Notes: generated by a model from the sequence alone, not told the origin. Positions 1 through 7,156 are shown, counted from the first letter of the stretch. The stretch: 7,274 bases of DNA from Gammaproteobacteria bacterium (GCA_030040525.1 JASHTN010000303.1:1-7274), one strand, 5' to 3'. Numbers and translations: made by a program.

Positions 1-1918
1 TGATCTGGTTGTAGAGAATGGCAGTGATGCCGAAGACCACGCCGCCCTGAATCTGGGCAACTAGCGTATCCGGGTTGACGACACGGCCGCAGTCTGCCGC
101 AACGACGACGCGCGTCACCCGCACATCGCCCTCATCGCTCACCGCCACATCAGCGATGCACGCGAGGTAGCTGCCGAAGCACGACAGGAGTGCGATGCCC
201 CGCCCGGTGCGCGACCCAAACGGCGACGCAGGCGCGCGCGCTCCCCAGTTGGCCCTTTGCGCGGCCAGGTTGAGTGCGCCCAGAGCGCGAGGATTCGTCT
301 GCAGCAGTCCGCGCCGGAAATCCACCGGGTCAGCGCGGGTCTGGTGCGCAATCATGTCGAGGAAGCACTCGATGGAGCAGACGCTGCTGTTGGGGCCAAC
401 CCCGCGCCAGAAGGCAACGTCAAGAGGCAGCTCGTGGCGAACATATTCGACGAGGATGTCTCCGACGTCATAGGCGAGCTTGACTGCGCCGTCGACGGCG
501 TCGACATCGATTCCGCCCTTGAAGGCCGGTGGCAGCCAGCGTGCCATGATCGAGGGGCCTGTGACGCGGTGGTGCCAGGCCGTGACTCTGCCGTTCTCAA
601 CGCGCGCTTTCAGTCGATCGTTGTATAGCGGCCGATAGCGCTGTTGGGAAATGTCTTCCTCGCGCGTCCAGACGACCTTGACGGGTCCGTCCACGTGCTG
701 CGCGATGCGCGCCGCCTTGGCGACGCCGTCGACCTCGAGTCTTCGACCGAATCCGCCGCCGATAATGTGGTTATTGATGATGACCCTGGAAGGGTCGATG
801 CCGAGTACCTGGGCAGCTATGTTTTGAGCCTTGCCAGGGACCTGCGTCCCAACCCATACCTCGCAGGTCCCGTCATGCACATGCACGGTGCAGTTCATCG
901 GCTCCATGGTGGCGTGCGCGAGGAGGGGAAACTCGAACGAGGCCTCGAAGAGTGATCCGCCTTTGAGCTTCTCCACTGCTTGTCCCTGCTTCTCGGCTAC
1001 GATTCCGGCGCCCGAGGCGGCGGCTTCAAGCTCCTGCCATAGCTGCGCCTGGTTGAGCGAGGCGTGGGGACTAGACGACCACTCGATGTCCAGTGCGCGC
1101 ATGCCCTGCAGGGCCGCCCACATATGGTCCCCGACTACGGCGACGAGGTCATCGAGCACGACGACCTGTCGGACGCCGGGCACTGCCAGGGCCGCCTTCT
1201 GCTCGACCTTCGCCACCTTTCCGCCGAGCACGGGTGAAGCCTTGAGGGTCGCGATCTTCATGCCCGGTCGGATGACGTCGATCCCGTAGACCGTCTTGCC
1301 GATCACCTTGTCGGGCGTGTCGATGCGTCGGGCGGGCGTCCCGATCAGGCGGAATCGGCTCGGATCTTTGAGCTTGACGTCTGCCGGTGGCTTGAGGGAT
1401 GCAGCCAGCGAGGCGACTTCTCCGTACCGCAGGGTGCGGCCGGAGGCCGTGTGGGTGATCACCCCGTGATCCGTGGACAGAGTGGACGGGTCGACACCCC
1501 AACGTGTGGCCGCTGCCTGGAGCAGCATCGCCCGTACGGTCGCGCCCGCGCGCCGCAGCGGCAGGAACCAGGCGAGCGTCGTGGTGGACCCGCCCGTGGC
1601 CTGGATCACCAATACCGGATTGCCGTAATTCGCCTGATCGGGCGGCGCATGAGCCGCGACAACCTGATCGAGACCCACATCGAGCTCCTCGGCGATGCAC
1701 ATGGCTTGCGAGGTATAGACACCTTGCCCCATTTCGACGGCCGGCATCGTCAGAGTCACTCGACCGTTCGCGGCCACATGGATGAAGGCGTTCATGCGGC
1801 TGCCGCTCGGGATCGGCTCGTCAGCGCGAGCCGCGCCAAAGCTGATTCCGACAAGAAGACCGCCCGCAACGGCGATCCCGCCGCTGAGCACCTCGCGGCG
1901 CGTCAGAAGCGAACCCAT
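1..1918 (-). CDS. Molybdopterin-binding large subunit, module 2 (IorB/aldehyde dehydrogenase-like), partial
   Basis: This is the catalytic subunit of a periplasmic molybdenum hydroxylase that would oxidise an aldehyde or N-heteroaromatic substrate with water as the oxygen source. It reads without a stop from ATG at 1918 to the window edge, giving 639 residues; the family usually has about 730-760, so roughly 100 C-terminal residues are missing. Residues 1-32 form a twin-arginine leader (LTRREVL with R7-R8, a hydrophobic stretch, then a cleavage-like AARA). Family motifs follow in order: EMGQG at 62-66, ATGGST at 107-112, GGGFGRR at 387-393, WTREED at 417-422, FWRGVGPN at 503-510 and IECF at 516-519. 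The GxGE segment with the catalytic Glu lies outside the window. The gene starts 10 bases after the module 2 small subunit, with only a weak GAGAG site 4 bases before the ATG, which suggests translational coupling. The substrate cannot be read from the sequence. Confidence 0.93.
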   Translation of the reverse strand, partial: MGSLLTRREVLSGGIAVAGGLLVGISFGAARADEPIPSGSRMNAFIHVAANGRVTLTMPAVEMGQGVYTSQAMCIAEELDVGLDQVVAAHAPPDQANYGNPVLVIQATGGSTTTLAWFLPLRRAGATVRAMLLQAAATRWGVDPSTLSTDHGVITHTASGRTLRYGEVASLAASLKPPADVKLKDPSRFRLIGTPARRIDTPDKVIGKTVYGIDVIRPGMKIATLKASPVLGGKVAKVEQKAALAVPGVRQVVVLDDLVAVVGDHMWAALQGMRALDIEWSSSPHASLNQAQLWQELEAAASGAGIVAEKQGQAVEKLKGGSLFEASFEFPLLAHATMEPMNCTVHVHDGTCEVWVGTQVPGKAQNIAAQVLGIDPSRVIINNHIIGGGFGRRLEVDGVAKAARIAQHVDGPVKVVWTREEDISQQRYRPLYNDRLKARVENGRVTAWHHRVTGPSIMARWLPPAFKGGIDVDAVDGAVKLAYDVGDILVEYVRHELPLDVAFWRGVGPNSSVCSIECFLDMIAHQTRADPVDFRRGLLQTNPRALGALNLAAQRANWGARAPASPFGSRTGRGIALLSCFGSYLACIADVAVSDEGDVRVTRVVVAADCGRVVNPDTLVAQIQGGVVFGITAILYNQI

Positions 1919-1928
1919 AGAGCTCTCG

Positions 1929-2381
1929 CTACGATCGGGCAGCACGCTTGATCGCCTCGCGTATGCGAACGTAGGTGCCGCAGCGACAGATGTTTCCTGC
2001 CATCGCCGCGTCGATGTCCGCATCATCGGGTGCGGCATTCCTGGCAAGCAGCGCCGCGGCTGACATGACTTGACCAGGTTGACAGTACCCGCACTGGATG
2101 ACCTCGAGATCGAGCCACGCCTTCTGGATCCTGGCGCCGGCAGCCGTCTGTCCTACCCCCTCGATCGTCGTGATGCTGCGGTTGCCGATCGCCCCGACGG
2201 GGAGCTGACAGGAGCGGATTGCGACCCCATCGAGATGAACGGTGCAGGCGCCGCACTGAGCAATTCCGCAGCCAAACTTCGTGCCCGTCATCCCAAGAAC
2301 GTCGCGCAGCACCCACAAGAGAGGCATCTCGTCGGGGACATCGGCGCTGTATTGGCTCCCATTGATGGTCAGGTTCTTCAT
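1929..2381 (-). CDS. [2Fe-2S] small subunit of molybdenum hydroxylase, module 2 (IorA-like)
   Basis: This is the electron-transfer subunit that carries electrons from the Mo-cofactor of its partner large subunit to an outside acceptor. It has 150 residues, the normal family length. The N-terminal plant-ferredoxin-type domain holds C38, C43, C46 and C58 (GCGIAQCGACTVH). The C-terminal helical domain holds C97, C100, C132 and C134 (QCGYC and ICRCG). All eight ligands for two clusters are present. It has no signal peptide, so it presumably folds with the large subunit and is exported by that subunit's Tat leader. The ATG at 2381 is the natural start because it begins the family-typical N-terminus (MKNLTINGSQY); the upstream Shine-Dalgarno match (AGGCGG, about 10 bases away) is mediocre. 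It is a close paralogue of the small subunit at 6625-7080. Confidence 0.95.
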   Translation of the reverse strand: MKNLTINGSQYSADVPDEMPLLWVLRDVLGMTGTKFGCGIAQCGACTVHLDGVAIRSCQLPVGAIGNRSITTIEGVGQTAAGARIQKAWLDLEVIQCGYCQPGQVMSAAALLARNAAPDDADIDAAMAGNICRCGTYVRIREAIKRAARS

Positions 2382-2458
2382 GGACGGGGCCCGCCTGCGA
2401 CGCGCTTGGGGAGTCCGACGCCTAGCCTAGCCGAAGGACGCGTGCAATACAGCTGAAG

Positions 2459-2587
2459 TTAGCTGCGGATTTGCTGCAGTGCTCCCACCCAGTTCTCGAC
2501 ATGGTAGGCAGACGCCAGCCTGGCGTTTTTCACCGTGAATACATCGATCGACATGGACTTGAGACGCTTACCCGTCGGCTTCGCGGC
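2459..2587 (-). pseudogene. C-terminal remnant of a SnoaL/NTF2-like protein
   Basis: The last 40 or so codons before the TAA at 2459 read KPTGKRLKSMSIDVF, then TVKNARLASAYHVENW, then GALQQIRS. This resembles the C-terminus of SnoaL-like (ester cyclase / NTF2-fold) proteins, which commonly run P-T-G-K-R, a beta strand with I-D-x-F, x-N-G-[KR]-[IL]-x-x-x-W, and a final LLQQL-type helix. No matching N-terminal two thirds is present. In the same frame the reading continues upstream as low-complexity sequence that overlaps the zinc-finger gene out of frame. The other frames between about 2590 and 2678 give only short stretches broken by stops. I therefore read it as a 5'-deleted or frameshifted gene of an originally 120-150 residue protein. 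The 77 bases between this remnant and the module 2 small subunit hold a short tandem repeat (CCTAG twice at about 2421-2430) and no clear terminator or promoter. The family assignment rests on recalled motifs, not an alignment. Confidence 0.45.
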
Positions 2588-2678
2588 ACTTGAGCAGGCG
2601 CTGCAGGTCGCGCCAGGAATTGTGCGTCGGTCAGCGGCGCAGGGCGGTCGCGTGCATTTCTGCGAGGCGCCAGATCGT

Positions 2679-3044
2679 TTATGCGTCGTGCAACAATGAG
2701 CGCCAATTGGGCGGAACGCGTCCCTTTGGACCGGGGGCGGGCTGGGTTGCGGGACGCGAGCGTGGCGGCGGCAGCTCAACGCCTTCAACAACGGTTCGTT
2801 TTTCGTAATCGTAGAACCAGTCCTCGCCCGGCTCGAAGCTCGCAATGACCGGATGCCCGGTCGAGTGAAAATGGCCGGTAGCGTGCTGGCTCGGCGAGCT
2901 GTCGCAGCAGCCGATATGCCCGCATTCGGCGCATCGCCGCAGGTGAAGCCACCATCCGCCAGTCGCCAGGCACTCGACGCAGCCATCCCCGCTCGGCTTC
3001 GCCGCCGGATTGATTCCAGGAACGCGGTGGCGGGTATTCTTCAT
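2679..3044 (-). CDS. UBP-type zinc-finger protein
   Basis: This is a 121-residue protein built around one ZnF-UBP domain, the fold that in eukaryotic deubiquitinases binds the C-terminus of ubiquitin; its role in bacteria is not established. The Cys/His pattern is complete. C22 and C25 (GCVECL) and C38 and C41 (CAECGHIGC) are followed by C46, C47, H54, H58, H60 and H64 (HFHSTGHP), and then the conserved SFEPGEDWFY. A proline-rich tail (LPPPRSRP, then PGPKGRVPPNW, ending LLHDA) follows. I see no signal peptide or membrane segment, so it is probably cytoplasmic, unlike the enzymes around it. It begins 21 bases after the cytochrome stop, so it is probably on the same transcript, although no good Shine-Dalgarno site precedes its ATG. 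A 175-residue frame overlapping it at 2459-2986 is a shadow except for the SnoaL-like C-terminus. Confidence 0.88.
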   Translation of the reverse strand: MKNTRHRVPGINPAAKPSGDGCVECLATGGWWLHLRRCAECGHIGCCDSSPSQHATGHFHSTGHPVIASFEPGEDWFYDYEKRTVVEGVELPPPRSRPATQPAPGPKGRVPPNWRSLLHDA

Positions 3045-3065
3045 GGCGCGCTGGTGCCGTGGCCG

Positions 3066-4373
3066 CTAACGCATTTTCAGAATGATGACCCGATCACTGG
3101 ATGGATCGGTCGTCTTGCGTAGTTTGGCGACTTGCGTGGCCGTGACGACCGCGGCCCCATTGCCCCAAGCATTGCGGATGAAGGTGAGGACGCCGGCAAT
3201 GTCCTCGTCCGACAACTGCTGCCGGAATTGCGGCATTCGGTAGGCATCAGGCGTACCCCTGGCGAGGAGTGGGACCGAGCCGTTCAGCGTCAGGTTGATG
3301 AGCGAAGACGGATCGTGATCAAGCACGACCGGGTTGCCAACGAGGGCCGGCATATACGGCGTGAAGCCTTTGGCATCGAACCCATGACAGCTCGCGCAGG
3401 CGCCGGCGTAGACGCCACCGCCGGGCTGTGCCGTAGGACTCTTGCGCAGTGCCGCCGTCGTCGCATTGTTGTAGGCGACCGCCTGTTGCACAGACGTGGC
3501 AGGCAACGATTTCAAATAGGTTGCGATGCCGTCGGCATCGCTGTCGGACAAGTATGACGTGGAGTTGTTGACCGCCTCGGCCATCGATCCAAACGCGGTG
3601 CCGATGCGGTTATGGCCCTGCCTGAGAAACTCGACGATGTCCTCTTTCGACCAGGTACCGAGACCGGTCCGCACCTCGCCCCGCAGGCTCGGAGCATACC
3701 AGGCGTCGAGCTCCGCCCCGCCGAGATAGCTCGGGCTGCTGTCGTCGAGCGACTTTTCCTCCATGCCGATGCCGCGCGGGGTATGACAGGCGCCGCAATG
3801 GCCGGGGCCCTGAACCAGATAAGCGCCGCGATTCCACCTGGCGTCATGGCCGGGCTTCGCGACATAGCTGGCACTCGGAGCGTAAAGGTAATTCCAGATC
3901 GCGAGCGGCCAGCGGAAGCTGAGAAGTTTTGGAATCCCACTCGGCAAATTAGCCTGACGGACGGGCGGCACCTGCTTCATGAAGAAGCGGTAGAGCGCCG
4001 CCACGTCCGCCGTGGAGAGTTTGGAGTAGGACGGATAAGGCATTGCCGGATAGAGGTGGCGACCGTCCTTGGCAATGCCCTGCCGCACGGCGCGCGCAAA
4101 GTCGGCAAGAGTGTATGAACCGATGCCCGTCTGGGAATCGGGCGTGATGTTGGTCGAGTAAATCGCACCCAGCGGCGTGCCCATTTTGAGGCCGCCGGCG
4201 AACGCCTTGCCGCCGGGGATCGAATGGCAGGATACGCAGTCGGCGGCCCGAGCCAGGTATTCGGCATCACTGAGTGGAGGACTGGCCGGGTCGGCGGCGC
4301 GTAATGTCCCGCTTGTGCACAGCAAAATCAGCGCACAGATGAGCAACCTTGAAACGATCGCCACGCCTTTCAA
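3066..4373 (-). CDS. Triheme cytochrome c, electron acceptor of the molybdenum hydroxylase
   Basis: This is a periplasmic, probably membrane-attached c-type cytochrome that would take electrons from the [2Fe-2S] subunit and pass them to ubiquinone or the terminal oxidases. It resembles the triheme subunits of alcohol, gluconate and aldehyde dehydrogenases, and its 435 residues are in their usual range. Residues 1-26 form a Sec signal peptide (hydrophobic LLICALILL, cleavage-like LRA before ADP). The three heme sites are CVSCH at 46-50, CGACH at 193-197 and CASCH at 326-330. Plausible axial methionines are M111 (PAMPYP), M264 (FGSMAEA) and M380 (YRMPQF). It lies 45 bases after the module 1 large subunit. 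The start is uncertain: the longest reading uses TTG at 4373, but GTG at 4364 has the better Shine-Dalgarno (AGGGG, 9 bases away) and keeps the whole signal peptide. Confidence 0.94.
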   Translation of the reverse strand: MKGVAIVSRLLICALILLCTSGTLRAADPASPPLSDAEYLARAADCVSCHSIPGGKAFAGGLKMGTPLGAIYSTNITPDSQTGIGSYTLADFARAVRQGIAKDGRHLYPAMPYPSYSKLSTADVAALYRFFMKQVPPVRQANLPSGIPKLLSFRWPLAIWNYLYAPSASYVAKPGHDARWNRGAYLVQGPGHCGACHTPRGIGMEEKSLDDSSPSYLGGAELDAWYAPSLRGEVRTGLGTWSKEDIVEFLRQGHNRIGTAFGSMAEAVNNSTSYLSDSDADGIATYLKSLPATSVQQAVAYNNATTAALRKSPTAQPGGGVYAGACASCHGFDAKGFTPYMPALVGNPVVLDHDPSSLINLTLNGSVPLLARGTPDAYRMPQFRQQLSDEDIAGVLTFIRNAWGNGAAVVTATQVAKLRKTTDPSSDRVIILKMR

Positions 4374-4418
4374 CCCCTGGGCAAGTGCCGCTCCACGCTT
4401 TTTTTGTCCGCTAGTGAG

Positions 4419-6614
4419 CTATGTCGATCTACTGAGATCGGTATCCACGATCGGCAGCGTGCGAATGCGCTTACCGGTGGCGGCGAAGATCGCGTTGGCC
4501 ACCGCGGCGGCGACCGGCGGGACGGCAGGCTCGCCCGCACCGCCCCAGATGTCTCCACCGCTCGGCACCAGATGGACGTCGATCCTCGGCGCATCCGCCA
4601 GGCGCACCATGCGGTAGGTGTCGAAATTGCCCTCTACTGCCGCGCCGTCCTTGATCGTGATCTTTCCGTACAGTGCGGCCGACAAACCAAAGATCACCGA
4701 GCCCTCAGCCTGCTCGACGACGGTCTGCGGATTGACCATGTGACGGGTATCGAGCGCGACAGTGACCCGATTGACCTTGAGATGTCCATCCGGCTTCACC
4801 GTAACCTCCGCGACCTGCGCGCAGAGAGTGTCCGTAAAGCTGCATATCGCGATGCCGCGCCCGGTGCCTACCGGCAGGGGCTTCCCCCAGTCGCCTTTCT
4901 CGGCGGCGGTATCGAGCACCTTGAGCCAGTCGGGCTTGCCTTTGAGGAGCCGGCGCCGCATTTGATACGGATCGATACCGCTCGCGGAGGCGATCTCGTC
5001 CAGGAAGCCCTCGAGGGCAAACACATGCTGGTTACCGCCGGGCGCGCGATAGAACCACACCGGCAAGTGAGTATTCTTGAGAAGCACTTCCACGCGCGTG
5101 TTGGGGACCTCGTAGCCGTTGCTCTCCAGAGTGTCGACAGCGGGCGGCTCGGCCCGATCGGCTGGAAACGGAATGCCGACCGATTTGAAGATCGAGGAGG
5201 TTACGACACGCATCGACCATGCGGTCGGCATGCCGTCAGCCCCCACCGCAGCCTTGAAGCCGACCACCGCATGCGGGCGGAACCTGTCCTGGCGGGTGTC
5301 TTCTTCGCGCGTCCAGATCAGCTTCACCGGACGCTTGATCACCTTCGCGATCGCGATGGCTTGCGCGATGTCGTCATTGGCATCGCGACGTCCAAAGCCT
5401 CCCCCGAGGAACGCGTTGTGGATATGCACTTGCTCGGGCTTCAAGCCGGAGAAGCGTGCGGCCGCATGCAGCGCCAGCTCCGCGTCCTGCGTTCCCACCC
5501 AAACATCGAGCCGCTCGGGCTGCAGATTCACCGTCGCATTCATCGGCTCCATGGGGGAGTGCGACAGATAAGGCGTCTCATAGATCGCCTCGAACGTCCT
5601 GACCGCGCCCGAGAACGCTTGATCGACGTTGCCGTCATTGCGCGCGGTCACCATGGGTTCGGTCAACGCGCCACGGAATTGCGCTGAAAGCTGGCCGCTA
5701 TCGACACCCCCTGCGGCACCGACATCCCATTCGGGCTGCAGACGGGACAACGCCCGTTTGGCGCGCCAGAAGGTGCCGGTCGCGACCACGGCCACCGCAT
5801 TCTCGAGCTTGACCACGCCGACAATGCCCGGCGTGCCGAAAAGCACGGACTCATCGACGCTCTTGAGCTTGCCCCCGCGCACGGGACAAGCGTTGATGGA
5901 GGCGAAAACCATGTCCGGGACCTGTGCATCCATGCCGAACTTGGCCGATCCGTCGGTCTTATGCACCAGGTCGACGCGCGGTATCGACCGGGGAATGAAT
6001 GTGAACTGAGCCGGTGTTTTGATCGCGGGCTCCGCGGCGAGCTTAACCTTCGCGGCATCCGCGGCGAGTTGGCCATAGCGGAGCTTGCGGCCCGAAGGCC
6101 GATGGGTCACGACACTCTGCGCCGCCACGCACTCCGCCGCCGCAACGTGCCAGCGCGTCGCGGCGGCGGCAATGAGGCGCTCACGGGCGCTGGCACCCAC
6201 CTGCTGCATCTTCTTTTGCGATTGACGCACGGACATACTGCCGTGCGAGAACATGTCACCGTAGACTCTGTTCTCCCGGACACTGCGGTTTGCCGAGGCA
6301 TACTCGATCCGCACCTTCGACCAGTCGCATTGCAGCTCTTCCGTAATGATCATCGGCAGTGCCGTCATGCTGCCTTGTCCCATCTCCGTGCGCTGATACC
6401 GGATCAAAATCGAGTCGTCCGGATCGATGGCGATCCAGGCGTCGATTTCATGCGGCGCATGGTCGTTGTCGTTCCAGGGTTGTTTCGAGATCGTCGCGGC
6501 GCGCGCCTCGTCCGGAACAGCGGCGATGCCCACAAGCAAGCCCCCTGCCGCGGACACGGCTGTTAGAATGAAGTGACGACGGCTGAAGGTTGAAGCAATA
6601 AGGGTTCCCTGCAT
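4419..6614 (-). CDS. Molybdopterin-binding large subunit, module 1 (IorB/aldehyde dehydrogenase-like)
   Basis: This is the complete catalytic subunit of a periplasmic molybdenum hydroxylase of the xanthine oxidase superfamily. Its 731 residues match the single-chain IorB-like length. The Tat leader has R12-R13 in FSRRHFIL, a hydrophobic core, and a cleavage-like EARA ending at residue 39. Motifs in order are EMGQG at 77-81, SHGSMSVRQ at 123-131, GGGFGRR at 404-410, WTREED at 435-440, FYRAPGG at 521-527, and GGAGEPAVPP near the C-terminus. E695 in that last motif corresponds to the family's catalytic base. The last residues (ATGKRIRTLP) are typical of the family. The ATG at 6614 follows the small-subunit stop by 10 bases, and its Shine-Dalgarno overlaps that stop. 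The nearest characterised families include isoquinoline 1-oxidoreductase and cytochrome-linked aldehyde dehydrogenases. The substrate is undetermined. Confidence 0.96.
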   Translation of the reverse strand: MQGTLIASTFSRRHFILTAVSAAGGLLVGIAAVPDEARAATISKQPWNDNDHAPHEIDAWIAIDPDDSILIRYQRTEMGQGSMTALPMIITEELQCDWSKVRIEYASANRSVRENRVYGDMFSHGSMSVRQSQKKMQQVGASARERLIAAAATRWHVAAAECVAAQSVVTHRPSGRKLRYGQLAADAAKVKLAAEPAIKTPAQFTFIPRSIPRVDLVHKTDGSAKFGMDAQVPDMVFASINACPVRGGKLKSVDESVLFGTPGIVGVVKLENAVAVVATGTFWRAKRALSRLQPEWDVGAAGGVDSGQLSAQFRGALTEPMVTARNDGNVDQAFSGAVRTFEAIYETPYLSHSPMEPMNATVNLQPERLDVWVGTQDAELALHAAARFSGLKPEQVHIHNAFLGGGFGRRDANDDIAQAIAIAKVIKRPVKLIWTREEDTRQDRFRPHAVVGFKAAVGADGMPTAWSMRVVTSSIFKSVGIPFPADRAEPPAVDTLESNGYEVPNTRVEVLLKNTHLPVWFYRAPGGNQHVFALEGFLDEIASASGIDPYQMRRRLLKGKPDWLKVLDTAAEKGDWGKPLPVGTGRGIAICSFTDTLCAQVAEVTVKPDGHLKVNRVTVALDTRHMVNPQTVVEQAEGSVIFGLSAALYGKITIKDGAAVEGNFDTYRMVRLADAPRIDVHLVPSGGDIWGGAGEPAVPPVAAAVANAIFAATGKRIRTLPIVDTDLSRST

Positions 6615-6619
6615 GGCGA

Positions 6620-6627
6620 CCCCCTCA
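6620..6627 (-). promoter_or_regulatory. Shine-Dalgarno overlapping the small-subunit stop
   Basis: On the minus strand TGAGGGGG contains both the TGA stop of the module 1 small subunit and a purine-rich GAGGGGG site 5 bases before the large-subunit ATG. This arrangement suggests that translation of the two subunits is coupled, which would help 1:1 stoichiometry. Confidence 0.6.
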
Positions 6628-7080
6628 GGCCTGCATCATGTCCGCAGCGCGATGAATGGCACGGCGCAGAGCTTCATACGTACCGCAGCGGCAGATATTG
6701 GTGACACTAGCGTCGATGTCGGCGTCGGTCGGCTTGGCAAAGGTCTTCAAGAATGCAGCCACGGCCATGATCTGCCCGGACTGGCAGTAGCCGCACTGGG
6801 GAACGCTCTCTTCGATCCACGCGCGTTGGACCGGATGGCTGTTGTCCGGGGAGAGACCTTCGATGGTGACCACCTTGGCGCCATCGAGAGCACCGATCGG
6901 CACCGAGCAGGATCGCATGGCGGCGCCGTTGATATGCACCGTGCAAGCGCCGCACTGTGCGATGCCGCAGCCGAATTTTGTGCCCGTCAGACCGATAACG
7001 TCGCGCAATACCCAGAGCAGCGGGGTATCGGGCTCTATGTCGATTTGCCGCGGTACTCCGTTGACGTCAATCGTGATCAC
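6625..7080 (-). CDS. [2Fe-2S] small subunit of molybdenum hydroxylase, module 1 (IorA-like)
   Basis: This is the electron-transfer subunit for the large subunit encoded immediately downstream. It has 151 residues, the standard length. The ferredoxin-like domain has C38, C43, C46 and C58 (GCGIAQCGACTVH then MRSC). The helical domain has C96, C99, C130 and C132 (QCGYC and ICRCG), so both clusters are fully liganded. It has no export signal, so it is expected to travel to the periplasm bound to the Tat-targeted large subunit. It starts with GTG at 7080, chosen because a strong Shine-Dalgarno lies 7 bases upstream and the N-terminus (MITIDVNGVPRQ) fits the family. From residue 20 to 58, 33 of 39 positions are identical to the module 2 small subunit, which shows recent or constrained paralogy. 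It is the first gene of the cluster within this window. Confidence 0.96.
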   Translation of the reverse strand: MITIDVNGVPRQIDIEPDTPLLWVLRDVIGLTGTKFGCGIAQCGACTVHINGAAMRSCSVPIGALDGAKVVTIEGLSPDNSHPVQRAWIEESVPQCGYCQSGQIMAVAAFLKTFAKPTDADIDASVTNICRCGTYEALRRAIHRAADMMQA

Positions 7081-7087
7081 AATGGTT

Positions 7088-7095
7088 CTCCTCCC
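7088..7095 (-). promoter_or_regulatory. Strong Shine-Dalgarno for the module 1 small subunit
   Basis: The minus strand reads GGGAGGAG, ending 7 bases before the GTG start at 7080. It is the best ribosome binding site in the window and decides the non-ATG start. It also marks this gene as the probable first cistron of the operon. Confidence 0.75.
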
Positions 7096-7125
7096 TTTGA
7101 GAGGCAGACCCGCGCGCTCGGCGGG

Positions 7126-7156
7126 ATTGTACTGCGAGCTGGCCGCGAACAGTCAC
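7126..7156 (-). promoter_or_regulatory. Weak candidate sigma-70 promoter upstream of the operon
   Basis: A TACAAT hexamer (minus strand, 7131-7126) matches the -10 consensus at 5 of 6 bases and lies 45 bases before the GTG start. The best -35 partner is GTGACT (7156-7151, 4 of 6 to TTGACA), but its 19-base spacing is too long for a strong promoter. The rest of the stretch to 7274 shows no recognisable gene. One minus-strand frame runs open from the window edge to a TGA at 7153-7155, giving about 39 residues ending in AAEHEMFG, which might be the end of an upstream gene. CTCGGCGG recurs near 7117 and 7171 and appears inverted near 7252, which could be chance in GC-rich DNA. Confidence 0.2.

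Noticed and set aside
1149..1700. Minus-strand 183-codon frame inside the module 2 large subunit
   Set aside because: It is in a different frame from the continuous 639-residue reading that carries all the family motifs, and its composition (Arg/Gly/His-rich) is that of an off-frame read.
2582..2986. Upstream part of the 175-codon minus-strand frame overlapping the zinc-finger gene
   Set aside because: Only the last 40 or so codons look like protein of a known family. The rest overlaps the zinc-finger gene out of frame and is low-complexity.
4399..4405. Run of seven T (seven A on the coding strand) between the large subunit and the cytochrome gene, as a terminator or slippage site
   Set aside because: On the transcribed strand it is an A-run, not a U-run, with no preceding hairpin, and it lies outside both reading frames, so slippage would not link the genes.
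4404..5687. Long plus-strand open frame of 427 codons opposite the module 1 large subunit
   Set aside because: Its translation is rich in Arg, His and Asp with no recognisable domain, and it mirrors the codon structure of the well-supported minus-strand gene. It is an antisense shadow of GC-rich coding DNA.
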